This document shows positions 33,301 to 43,027 of a stretch of 64,000 nt of DNA, in pieces. The notes under the pieces are model-generated. The model searched no databases, had not been told where the DNA came from, and saw nothing but the letters and a program-made list of their open reading frames with translations. The position numbers were made by a program, and so were the translations under genes. This DNA comes from Leuctra nigra (taxonomy: Eukaryota; Arthropoda; Insecta; Plecoptera; Leuctridae), in NCBI GenBank assembly GCA_934045905.1, contig OW203762.1, forward strand, positions 47,393,411 to 47,457,410, written 5' to 3'. The first letter of the stretch is position 1; every line of letters starts with the position of its first letter.

Positions 33301-35357
33301 ACGGTCTTCTTTTCACCGACAGTTTTTAGTTTTACATACAAAAAGAACTAAATTATTATTATTTATTGTAGTTTACCTGTCAGAGACAATTCGACGCCAT
33401 AGCCTAGTTGCAGAACTGTATGCCACTAAAATAAAAAATAAAAAATTAACCTCCATATCATCCCAGTTTTTACACAGGTACAAAAAGAACTAGGACATTT
33501 CGCTTAGTAAAAGTTACTTTTATCACGAATATTATTGTAATAACAGTAACTCTCATGTAGACGATTGGTTGAACTTTGAAGTTTTAACACAGATTTCCAC
33601 AAAACTTTGAAGAAATAACTGGGGCGAAAACAGGGATCTCTGTTTCACATTTAGATCCTGTTTTATATCTCTTCTATTCCCAAGTGTCAGAATGTCTTCC
33701 ATGAAAATAACAATAAGGAAACCGCAACGAAGACGTTTCAAACAATTCAAGTTCAGTTGATTTCAACATTCCAGCAAAGTGAAGCTTCTTAGTGTCTGAA
33801 CGATCAACAGTTTGTAAGAAACTCAGTCCGAATGTTTCTATAAATAATGTACTGTATAAACAGTTTATGCAAGAAAGCAGAGGAGGAGTGGAACATGTGA
33901 ATCACTGCATTGTGGTCGTGGATCGCGTCGTCGCCTGCTGTAACTGCCGGCAGACAATTACTAATAACCTCATCCAGAAGAGAGATTGATTAGCAACACT
34001 TTGTTCCTTGTTGCAGGATATATCGTTGTTCCCGACTAACTCTTCATCTACTCTTTACGATATTTTCTTGATGTAGGAACCGATTTTATTTATTGAGCTC
34101 CTCCAGATACTGAAGGTTTATACAAATGCATTTCACGAATGCATTGTTGCTCACTTCTACACTCTCAGGAATTGGCTTCCTCCCTCCTCCTGTCATGGAA
34201 ACAGTAATTATCTGAAAACTAGAAAATCAATGTCGTTCTCAGAATTCTACCGCAAAAATGAAATGTACGCTCCTGTTTTTATCCCCGAATTTTCCCCGCG
34301 ATCCAAGCAAACTGAAAACTGTCTCGTGCAGAGAATCTCCCTGACTGTTTGGATCTCATGGAATTGTGAAGTGTAACATTGTTTTAAATGTTAGAGAGAG
34401 AGAGGAGCAATGTTAGATTTCTTGACTACACTGTTTAAGTGGCTCCATCGTCATAGATACTGATAACACATAGGAGCAGTGATAACGCCATGGCAACACG
34501 ATATTATCCTCTCTTCCGTGTTTCCCGACAATGTTGTCACATCAGGTGATTGAAGCGGAAGAAATGTGAGGGAGTTTTATACTTCAAATTGAATCTAACG
34601 TTGAAGCGAAACCTCCAAGCGCTGTGCATTGCACAGTTGGCGAGCTTTATATTTACTCGTGTGTGCCAACAAAATGATACCTTGATCAGAGAAACGGTTC
34701 GCGACAGGAGTCATAACGATGAAAAGCACAGACTACACTAAATAAGTGTAGTTTACTTTTGTTTATTATCTTCGCTCTGCTAAGTACTTGTCGGAAGGAC
34801 ACGCAAGCTTTACTTCTGTCTACTCTGTGTACTCAGAGAAACTTCATGGCGTTTCTTCAGAGACCATCGCTGCTAGTTCGGCTGTTTCGTGTACCACTTT
34901 ATGAAGACAGGAAATATGTCCAAACGCTTGGGTACTATAGTACTAGTATAGTATAGGTAGTACCTACTATAGATATTAAAATATCACTCCGCCTAACCGA
35001 AATCTTGATCAGAAGGTTCTGCAAAAGTATTCTTGCATTGTAGTGTATTTTTGTTGGAGGATATTGGACAGACACATTTCACTGCGACGGTCAATGATGG
35101 TTAATTCTCACATTAACTGGAGTTAAGGCTTTAATTATTCAAGGTCGCCGAACACCCAAGTATTAATTTTCATCACAACAATTGTTTATCTCGTATCCCA
35201 TTTCATCTTGAAAGTATAAATTGAAATTGAGTGATGAAAACAAAACTGAAATGGAAGAAACGGCTAATGAAGCAAGATGATTGAAACGTCCTCGCCATAT
35301 TCTAAATTAATGTCAAATCAAATAAATTACACAATATGCAAAATACTTATCCAGTAA
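33301..35357. other. Gene-poor stretch, nothing recognised
   Basis: AT-rich, with only chance ORFs. An (AG)n run lies near 34392-34403 and a short AT-rich palindromic stretch near 34933-34976. Confidence 0.4.
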
Positions 35358-36244
35358 TTGAGCGAGCGTAGCGAGCGTCACGTAAGTACTCTTATAGCAC
35401 TTTCTCGGTGTTTTTTTTTGTTTTTGCCTGCACTGCCCAGGTCAAACCGCACAACCAATCGATCTGAAATTTTGCACACACACTAACGTAATCTATGCGG
35501 TCTCTGGGATCGTTTTTGAAAGGGATCCTGTGATTGGTTCAAATTTAAAAAAAAATCTTTTGATTGGTTGGTCCGATCAATTTGAAAATTTGACAAGTCA
35601 TTACGACCAAAATTGTCCCCAATCTTACAAAGTTTCAGCCAAATCCTCTCATTGGTTAAAATTTAAAACCATATTTCCTGCGTTTTTTGAAATTTAAAGT
35701 TCGACCGATCAACTTAAAACTTTGCATGGTCATTGGGACCAACATTATCTGTTTTTTTGAAAATTTTCAGACTAATCTGTGTTTAAATCCAAAAGTTATT
35801 GACAGTTTACGGACATTTTGCGCGTTGGCTGTCAAATTTCTCGAATTTCATATTTAACGGCAACTTCGACTCTTCAGTCCAAGTAAGCTAGAGCAGAAAC
35901 TTTCAAACGTATAATATGAAACTGATATGACCGTTAAACAGATCGATCTAAGTATATTATGTCTATGATCTAATATTGTGTACACACACTTGAGTGGTTC
36001 CAGGTACATTTTTGAACGAGATCATTTTTTTTTTAATTAACAAGGAACCGTTTGATCGATTAACTTAAAACTTTGCGTGGTTTTTGGGAAATATTTTAGT
36101 AATTTTTTGAGATTTTCATACAAGTTTGTGACGAAATTCAAGAATGATTGACTTAAGGACATTTTCGATATACAGAATTTCGGTTCGAGATGTTGCGAGT
36201 ATCCGTGCTCGCTAATCAACGCGTTACACAGAGCGTTTTCCTAG
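35358..36244 (-). repeat. GCTCGCT-end repeat family, copy D (apparently full length, inverted)
   Basis: 887 bp, reverse orientation to copy C. The left edge TTGAGCGAGCGTAGCGAGCG is the family 3' end and the right edge ...GAGCGTTTTCCTAG its 5' end. Body modules match copies A-C (for example 'ttgcatggtcattgggaccaacatt'). Confidence 0.8.
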
Positions 36245-37640
36245 TATTAAAACACGAACGTTACATATTTACAAAACAAGCTGCTTGTCATGGCATGGCG
36301 TATGGTTGATCCTTGTACACGTATTGACCAGTACATTTTATTGGATGCGTTTCTGGTTCATTTCTGATTCGATGTCCTTCTCTTTGATGTTCGGAGCGAA
36401 CTGCCGACGTCTGTTTGTATACCATATGACGACGTATCGTGCATCACAATGAATGTGATATCGGAAACCGATCCTTCTGTCCGGGAGAGCTTATACTGGA
36501 CCAAAGCTCTCAGAAAAAACGAGCTTTAAGAATTTTCTCGCGTGTTGTGCTAGAGATTATTCCTTTGACCTTCTAAACTTATTACAAAAATTAATTTCCT
36601 TATTTTAATTATAGCACTAATGGTAATGCAATAAAGCGAATAGCAAATAGAATGGAATCCGAAGGGAATGCAGATAATGGAACAGGGATGAAATAGTGCA
36701 AGCCTTTTGTGTGTGCATTTCCAACAAAACAACCCACACATGCGCTAAACAATTAACAAAGCCAGGACCAGGGACAATTTCCGTCACGACTACATCTCTA
36801 TTATATTCGAGTCCAATTGAGTTAATTTTAGTGCAGTGAGTCTATTTCAACAAATAGTCTCTCATTTACTCGGTGAGTAGGTTTATACTTGGTATTCAGA
36901 GAATAGCTCGTTTCGAAGCTTCTTAGCGACAACATTCAATGCTAGGGTACTAATTGGTATAATTCTCATTTTCCTAGTTAATGTTGTTCCTTCGCTGAAT
37001 TCCAAACTCAACACATACTTAAATTCGCTTCTGCCCGAAACTCTCAATAAGACATCAACACTATTCGAATGCCGAATATTGGTAACAAGATCTTGAAAGA
37101 AAGTAATTACAACTTGGATTAATTGGCTTTGGTGGTGACAGGAACTTTAAATTGGATAAAAATCCTTCTCGTGAGATTCTCTTCACACAGTTTTAATCAG
37201 AAATGAAAGGCAGTGTGCTTAAAGGGAGATGTTGTCTTCACAATGCAGTTTCCTCAAACTGGATACAAGAACGCAAGCCGACATTTATGTGGGGATGTCA
37301 GCTGAGCCCATGTTATCTTCCCGACTTGGAAGCTTCTGCTGGTAATCGTCAGTGACAACTATTCGACGAACTGCGCCAGCAAGCGGGCTCATTATGCAGA
37401 TACTGAGAAAACTTATCAGATTTCTCATCGTCGAGACAGCTTCTTCAACACAGCGGGAGAATCAGACATCAATCTTCATCTGAAATACCAACACAATCAA
37501 AATAAGTTTATAGCCTCAGCAATATGGGATGAATAAGAAGACAGATTGGACTTTTTGAAAGAATTAGTCATTTTGAACTTAATTTTTGACAAGGAATATC
37601 AAAAATGCACTCACAAATTATAAAAAAATGGGAAGTACCT
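36245..37640. other. Gene-poor stretch, nothing recognised
   Basis: AT-rich, no feature supported up to the LTR retrotransposon. Confidence 0.4.
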
Positions 37641-38041
37641 TATAACGTTTGCCCCTTCTTAACGGTGGAATGGGGTGGGTGGGGGAACGCTGGCGGACGG
37701 GGATGGGCGCCACGTGCTTCTGGGGCACGAGGAAGCACGAAGCTCGTAAAACAAACACCTTGAACACAATCACACTTGAACAACACTTTTAATAACTCTT
37801 AATCCCACAGCACCAGTCGTCGTAAGACAGTCCGACAAATAATAATCATCAACACTCTTTCTCTGTACAAAAATCAGTTGCCTGCGTCGGCTTCTAGAAA
37901 CGTCTCTCTCTCTGACAACACACAACACAACCAGTTCCGTCGCTCGCCGGTCAACCACTCCCGAGCCCCTGCTCGAGCGCGTGAGGGGTTGTATGACCGG
38001 TTGACCTCGGGCGGCCGCCCTCCCTCAGTTTACATGTTACA
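37641..38041 (-). repeat. 3' LTR of the Gypsy element
   Basis: 401 bp, the same length as the other LTR. The two copies encode an identical chance 62-codon ORF (37770-37958 and 42756-42944), so they are identical at least there. Confidence 0.93.
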
Positions 38042-38062
38042 AACTCCACCTTTTCCTCTTTT
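38042..38062 (-). other. Polypurine tract
   Basis: On the minus strand AAAAGAGGAAAAGGTGG runs almost up to the 3' LTR start: the plus-strand priming site expected at this position. Confidence 0.8.
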
Positions 38063-38073
38063 AAGAATTTATT

Positions 38074-41000
38074 TTATAAATTATCTTCTGCTTCGGGCGT
38101 CGCATCCGGCTTGAGATCTTGTACGTGCCACCTGGTTGGAAGTACTCGCCCATCTTCCTCCCGCAGCTCGTAGACTAGGTTGGACACCCGCTTGTGGATG
38201 AAGCACCGCGTATACTTCGGTGCTAACTTCGCCGTGAAGTAGCGCGCGGCATCTGATTGGGGAAAAGTCTTTCTCCAAACAACATCTCCTGGTTGAAATT
38301 GCAGTGGACGGCGACGGAGGTTGTAGATCCGGCTGTTCTTCTCGTGGGCTCTTTGGAGTCTATCAGTAACCTCGGCGTAGAGTGCGGGAAGTTCCTTTAA
38401 TAGCTTGGCCCGAGGTTCACGTGGACCCATCCTCGGAGCGTAACCATCTTCTTCCAACTTGCGGTACGACGTCCCGGACAAGAAGAGTTCTCGGCCAAAG
38501 TTGAGAAAAGCGGGTGTGAAACCCGTCGCTTCGTGTGTCGCCGTACAGATGGCGTGCCTCAACTGTGGTAAATTCTTGTCCCAACTCCGATGGTTATCCT
38601 TCACGTACGACGCTATCATCGTCTTCAGGACGCGATTGATTCTCTCTGTCGGGTTCGCTTGCGGGTGGTAATTTGGGTTGTAAAGGATTTTCCCCCCATA
38701 GCCGGTAACTTTATCCACAAACTGTTTACTGGTGTACTGAGTTCCGTTGTCGCAGATCACATATTGGGGAGCTCCATACACGAGAAACACTTCATGCTCC
38801 ATGATTTGGGCTATCTTCTCTGCAGTTGCAGTTCGTAACGGGAAGAGTAAGGTATATTTGGTGAAACAGTCGGCAATCACTAACAGGAACCGGTTTTGTT
38901 TAGAGGAAACCGGGAAAGGGCCCATCAAATCTGTGGAGATCATTTGCCAAGGATTGGTGACTTCCCGTTGGCTTCCCATCAACCCCGCTGGTAGTTGTTG
39001 CACAGGCTTGAGGGATTGGCAGACCTTGCACTTCTGGACATAACGACTGATGTCGGCGGCCATGCCTGGCCAGTAGTACGTTTCGGATATCCTCTTGATA
39101 GTCTTAAAGGTTCCCAGATGCCCGGCTGTCGGCTGATCATGGTATTCTACTAGAAGACTTTTCCGCAGTGATCTCGGAACTACCATCCTCCAGCCTTCGT
39201 CTTCTGGAGTTAGTAGGAACTGTTTTTTTCTTCGTAGTAAACGCTTCCACAACTTATCATCTTCAGCCTTCCAGTTCGGATAATTTTGAGGATAATCCAT
39301 TACTTTCTTGAGTTGGGCCGTATACCAGTCATCATGGTCGTCCTTGGTGATTTCAATAGACTCCAGAAGTCCCACGGATCTCGACAAGGCATCCGGTACA
39401 GCATGGTTCCTCCCGGGTCTATGCAGAATTTCGAACGAGTACTGTTGCAGCCTTATCGCCCAACGAGCGAGCCGTCCTCTCGGGTCTTTGAGGTTATGTA
39501 GCCAGATTAAGGAATGATGGTCCGTGATGACTGTGAATGGAGAGCCTTCCACATACGGTCTAAATTTCTCCACTGCCCAGACCACCGCTAAGCACTCCAA
39601 TTCCGTGGTGGTGTAGACCCGTTCACTCTTTGTCAATGACCGGCTGGCATACGCAATGACCTTTTCTCCATCTTCAAACTCTTGTGAGATAACTGCTCCC
39701 AGACCCACTTCTGAAGCGTCAGTTTGTATCAGAAATGGCCGGTTGAAGTCGGGACAGGTGAGGAGGGGAGCTTCTACTAAATGGCTCTTGATTTGTCGAA
39801 AAGCCAGATCATGCTTTTCCTCCCACTTCCAGGGCGGATTTCTTTGGCCCTTTCGCACCCCTTTAGTCAACTCATTCAGTGGTACCATTTTCGTGGCGAA
39901 ATCTGGTACGAAACGTCGGTACCAACTTGCCAGTCCAATGAAACGTCTAACTTCAGTAACATTCTTGGGCGTCGGGTAGTTAATCATCGCCGTAACCTTT
40001 TCAGTGTTCACGCGTAAACCCCCCTCATCAACCATGTACCCAAGGTACTTCAACTCTGAACGGCCAAATTGACATTTGTCCTTATTTAATGTCAGGCCCG
40101 CCGCCTTCAACTTCTGCAACACCTTCTGTAGAACCTCGAAGTGTGCTTCAAAAGTAGGAGTAACAATTATCACGTCATCTAGATACACAAATACGTGGGG
40201 ATCTAGTTCTGGGCCTAATACTCGGTCTATTAAACGTTGCCACGTTGCTGGAGAATTATGCAACCCGAAGGGCATCCGCCGGAATTGGAAAAGACCCCGG
40301 CCCGCCACTGCAAATGCCGTCTTTTCCTTGCTCTCTTCTTCCAGGGGCACTTGCCAATACGCCGTTTTCAGGTCTAGGGAGGACATGTACGTTGCATTCC
40401 TTAACCGGTCCAAGATAGCTGACACGTACGGCAAAGGATATGCGTCACGTTTGGTCACTGCATTCACTCTTCTGAAGTCTATGCATACCCTAAAGGCCTT
40501 GGAATCTGGTTTCTCTACTAGCATAATAGGTGAACTCCATGCACTGGTTGAAGGTTCGACTACTCCGTCCCTTAACATTTCGTCGAGTTCCTTATTAATC
40601 TGCTTTTGTATGACCGGTGAATAAGGGTAGTACCGTTGTTTGATGGGAGCCGCATCTCCTGTATCGATCTTATGATGCACTAAACCTGTTACCCCTAGCT
40701 TATCCTGTGGGAGAGCCATCAAATCTGTCACCATCTTCTCCAACTGAATTCTTTCCTTGGGTGAGAGTCTGTCCTTGATTTGAGTACACTCGGCTACCCG
40801 GGGTATTTCTCCACTATCACTAAAGGTCCAGGTACCCTGCGCTACATCGGGGACAAACCTCATTGTCTTCCAAAAGTCGATCCCTAAGTATAAGGCACGC
40901 TCCAGTAATGGGACTACCAAAATTGGTAAAACTTTTACTCTCCCATCTAATTCAATCGGCAGATCAGCCTCTCCTAACACTTGACAAGAACGTCCATCAG

Positions 41001-41220
41001 CAACGCGCACCATACCTGCTTCCATTTTCCGAAGAGGAGGATGAAGTGCTTTGATCTTCTCCCAGCCGCCCCGACCAAGAATCGTTCTTGATGCTCCGGA
41101 ATCCAGAAGACCCTGCATTGCTATCCCCAACACGTGTACCTTCAGGCTAGGCCGACTATCATTCCCTGCCGATGCCAGGATATGGTCCAGCTTGGCTCGA
41201 AGACTATGATTGGCTACCAC
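38074..41220 (-). CDS. pol: Gypsy Pol polyprotein (protease, RT, RNase H, integrase)
   Basis: 1,048 codons from the first ATG; the frame is open upstream to about 41319, overlapping gag. Retropepsin active site LDSGAS at residues 39-44. Reverse transcriptase with RVCIDFRRVN near 244-253 and catalytic YLDD at 346-349. RNase H begins around TDASEVGLGAV (500-510). The integrase zinc-binding HHCC site is H694, H701, C731, C734, and the catalytic triad is D764, D824 and E859. A C-terminal chromatin/DNA-binding region follows, up to the stop at 38074. No internal stop or frameshift is seen, so the enzyme set appears intact. The likely product is a Gag-Pol fusion made by -1 frameshifting (see the heptamer at 41307-41313), which would make the ATG at 41220 not the true start. 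Confidence 0.95.
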   Translation of the reverse strand: MVANHSLRAKLDHILASAGNDSRPSLKVHVLGIAMQGLLDSGASRTILGRGGWEKIKALHPPLRKMEAGMVRVADGRSCQVLGEADLPIELDGRVKVLPILVVPLLERALYLGIDFWKTMRFVPDVAQGTWTFSDSGEIPRVAECTQIKDRLSPKERIQLEKMVTDLMALPQDKLGVTGLVHHKIDTGDAAPIKQRYYPYSPVIQKQINKELDEMLRDGVVEPSTSAWSSPIMLVEKPDSKAFRVCIDFRRVNAVTKRDAYPLPYVSAILDRLRNATYMSSLDLKTAYWQVPLEEESKEKTAFAVAGRGLFQFRRMPFGLHNSPATWQRLIDRVLGPELDPHVFVYLDDVIIVTPTFEAHFEVLQKVLQKLKAAGLTLNKDKCQFGRSELKYLGYMVDEGGLRVNTEKVTAMINYPTPKNVTEVRRFIGLASWYRRFVPDFATKMVPLNELTKGVRKGQRNPPWKWEEKHDLAFRQIKSHLVEAPLLTCPDFNRPFLIQTDASEVGLGAVISQEFEDGEKVIAYASRSLTKSERVYTTTELECLAVVWAVEKFRPYVEGSPFTVITDHHSLIWLHNLKDPRGRLARWAIRLQQYSFEILHRPGRNHAVPDALSRSVGLLESIEITKDDHDDWYTAQLKKVMDYPQNYPNWKAEDDKLWKRLLRRKKQFLLTPEDEGWRMVVPRSLRKSLLVEYHDQPTAGHLGTFKTIKRISETYYWPGMAADISRYVQKCKVCQSLKPVQQLPAGLMGSQREVTNPWQMISTDLMGPFPVSSKQNRFLLVIADCFTKYTLLFPLRTATAEKIAQIMEHEVFLVYGAPQYVICDNGTQYTSKQFVDKVTGYGGKILYNPNYHPQANPTERINRVLKTMIASYVKDNHRSWDKNLPQLRHAICTATHEATGFTPAFLNFGRELFLSGTSYRKLEEDGYAPRMGPREPRAKLLKELPALYAEVTDRLQRAHEKNSRIYNLRRRPLQFQPGDVVWRKTFPQSDAARYFTAKLAPKYTRCFIHKRVSNLVYELREEDGRVLPTRWHVQDLKPDATPEAEDNL

Positions 41221-41285
41221 GTCTAACCAGTCACACCACTCTTCGTTAGGAGGCGAACATATCAGCTTTGCAGGAGGAGTCCGCC

Positions 41286-42599
41286 CTACACTCGACCCGC
41301 TGCTGCTTTTCCCGCACGTTCACGGCAAGGGATACAATTTGGCTTCAAAACGTTTGCTGCACCACAACCATAACAGAACACTGACCTTTTTGCCAAACAA
41401 TCGCGATAGGTGTGGTCGGTACCTTGACAGTTCCAACATGGCCCTCTGCTGCCTCTCGAGGTCGCTGTGGAGACGTCCGCTAGATTCTCTTCCTGCACCG
41501 CACCGACGTTCGGGCCTGGACGATCTGGCAGTCTTCGGCGTCCATGGTAGGCCAGGTCAGGTTCGATAGAATCCTTCTGCTGCACGGGATGCTGAAATTT
41601 GCGTACCCGTTGCCGGCTGTACTCCAGCTTCCGTCCCAGGCTAAGAAGGTCGGCCACGGACTCGATCTGCTGCAAACTTAACCTGTCCACATAAAACGGG
41701 TCTAAGTTTTTCCGAATTATACTTAGCTGGACGGATTCGGCCAAAGGTGTCTGCAGCCGCGCCATGTAGTTCCTCATGAAGGCGACGTAGATTCCAATGG
41801 TTTCCTCCGGTCCTTGAGTTCGCTTCTTAATTTCGCCGAGTAACTCCTCGTCATAGTCGGGTGATAGGAACTCTTCTCGTAGTTTTTGCGTGAGGTCTTC
41901 CCAGGAGCCGAGCTGCCGCCTAATGGATCGGTACCATACTAATGCTGAGCCGTCGAATAAATCCATTGCTTCCACTAGTAAGTCTTCCTTCGATCGTAGT
42001 CTGGACTCACATAATTCTTCTATGCGTTCCAGGAAGGCGCTTACACTCAACCCACGGCCGTCCCCCGTAAAGGTAACTCCCCAGTCTCTGGCTGGAACAT
42101 ACTTTTTCCTGGCACTGGTCTCGCCGGTTGCTAACTTAGCCAAGGCATCTGACAAAGTTTTATTGGCCGCCAATATAGCTAACGGGTCTGAAAGCAGTTT
42201 TTCCTTAAGCTTGTCCCCGCACTTGGCTGCTTCCTGTATCAGCTCCGTTCGTCTTGTACACACGTCCGCGATGAGTGCACTCACCCTTCCGAGCCGGCGC
42301 AAGATGTGTCCCAAACGTGTTTCTATTCGTTTGTACTCCGAATCCGCCTTGGACGAACCGCTGTAGTTGGTAATCGCTGTATTCAGGTCCGCTATTTTCA
42401 TCTTGCACGTTTCAAGCTCCTCTTCCGGATCCAGAGTGGTTTCTTGCGGGCAGGTGCTCTTCCCCTCCTTCTCGGTCTTGAGGGCCTGGGCGAGGACGGT
42501 TTTCATTTCGGCAACGGTGGTCAGTCCCTCGCCTAGTCCGCGTATCTTCAACTCATACTCGATCTCGTCACGCGTCAGTCGTGTGTAATCCATTTTCAA
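41286..42599 (-). CDS. gag: Gypsy Gag protein
   Basis: 437 codons. It begins MKMDYTRLTRDEIEYELKIR shortly after the PBS. The central part carries a retrotransposon Gag (capsid-like) region with 'LFDGSALVWYRSIR' and 'LREEFLSPDYDEELLGEI'. The nucleocapsid has one classical zinc knuckle, CWNCQGTDHTYRDC (388-401, CX2CX4HX4C), and a second, C409-x2-C412-x9-C422, that lacks the histidine (valine at 417). The 3' end overlaps the pol frame by about 31 nt. The protein packages element RNA into virus-like particles. Confidence 0.92.
   Translation of the reverse strand: MKMDYTRLTRDEIEYELKIRGLGEGLTTVAEMKTVLAQALKTEKEGKSTCPQETTLDPEEELETCKMKIADLNTAITNYSGSSKADSEYKRIETRLGHILRRLGRVSALIADVCTRRTELIQEAAKCGDKLKEKLLSDPLAILAANKTLSDALAKLATGETSARKKYVPARDWGVTFTGDGRGLSVSAFLERIEELCESRLRSKEDLLVEAMDLFDGSALVWYRSIRRQLGSWEDLTQKLREEFLSPDYDEELLGEIKKRTQGPEETIGIYVAFMRNYMARLQTPLAESVQLSIIRKNLDPFYVDRLSLQQIESVADLLSLGRKLEYSRQRVRKFQHPVQQKDSIEPDLAYHGRRRLPDRPGPNVGAVQEENLADVSTATSRGSRGPCWNCQGTDHTYRDCLAKRSVFCYGCGAANVLKPNCIPCRERAGKAAAGRV
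41307..41313 (-). promoter_or_regulatory. -1 ribosomal frameshift heptamer GGGAAAA
   Basis: In the gag frame the bases are read G GGA AAA, exactly the X XXY YYZ phase of a slippery site. It lies inside the gag-pol overlap: the pol frame is closed upstream by a stop at 41320-41322 and the gag stop is at 41286-41288. Pol is in the -1 frame relative to gag. A downstream stimulating structure was not demonstrated. Confidence 0.75.
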
Positions 42600-42608
42600 A
42601 ATTTCGCT

Positions 42609-42624
42609 CCCACGTCGGGCGCCA
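42609..42624 (-). other. Primer binding site
   Basis: The minus strand TGGCGCCCGACGTGGG starts 2 nt after the 5' LTR. TGGCGCC is the common tRNA-primer complement of many Gypsy elements (tRNA-Lys-like; the tRNA identity is inferred). Confidence 0.85.
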
Positions 42625-42626
42625 GT

Positions 42627-43027
42627 TATAACGTTTGCCCCTTCTTAACGGTGGAATGGGGTGGGTGGGGGAACGCTGGCGGACGGGGATGGGCGCCACG
42701 TGCTTCTGGGGCACGAGGAAGCACGAAGCTCGTAAAACAAACACCTTGAACACAATCACACTTGAACAACACTTTTAATAACTCTTAATCCCACAGCACC
42801 AGTCGTCGTAAGACAGTCCGACAAATAATAATCATCAACACTCTTTCTCTGTACAAAAATCAGTTGCCTGCGTCGGCTTCTAGAAACGTCTCTCTCTCTG
42901 ACAACACACAACACAACCAGTTCCGTCGCTCGCCGGTCAACCACTCCCGAGCCCCTGCTCGAGCGCGTGAGGGGTTGTATGACCGGTTGACCTCGGGCGG
43001 CCGCCCTCCCTCAGTTTACATGTTACA
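42627..43027 (-). repeat. 5' LTR of the Gypsy element
   Basis: 401 bp, the partner of 37641-38041. It should carry the element promoter, though I could not assign a TATA box with confidence. Confidence 0.93.

Larger units (their letters stand above)
37641..43027 (-). mobile_element. Full-length Ty3/Gypsy LTR retrotransposon
   Basis: 5,387 bp with two 401-bp LTRs, gag and pol on the minus strand, PBS next to the right-hand (5') LTR and PPT next to the left-hand (3') LTR. The LTRs run TGTAAC...GTTATA in element orientation. Flanking 4-mers are acct (37637-37640) and aact (43028-43031), a 3-of-4 match to the short duplication expected. The pol order protease-RT-RNaseH-integrase defines Ty3/Gypsy. 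There is no env ORF: pol stops about 30 bp from the LTR. Intact ORFs and visually identical LTR stretches suggest a recent insertion. Confidence 0.95.

Noticed and set aside
39656..40624. Plus-strand ORFs across pol (up to 182 codons)
   Set aside because: Antisense shadows of the intact pol reading frame.
38074..43027. Endogenous retrovirus with env
   Set aside because: Pol stops about 30 bp before the LTR and no third ORF exists, so this is an env-less Gypsy retrotransposon.
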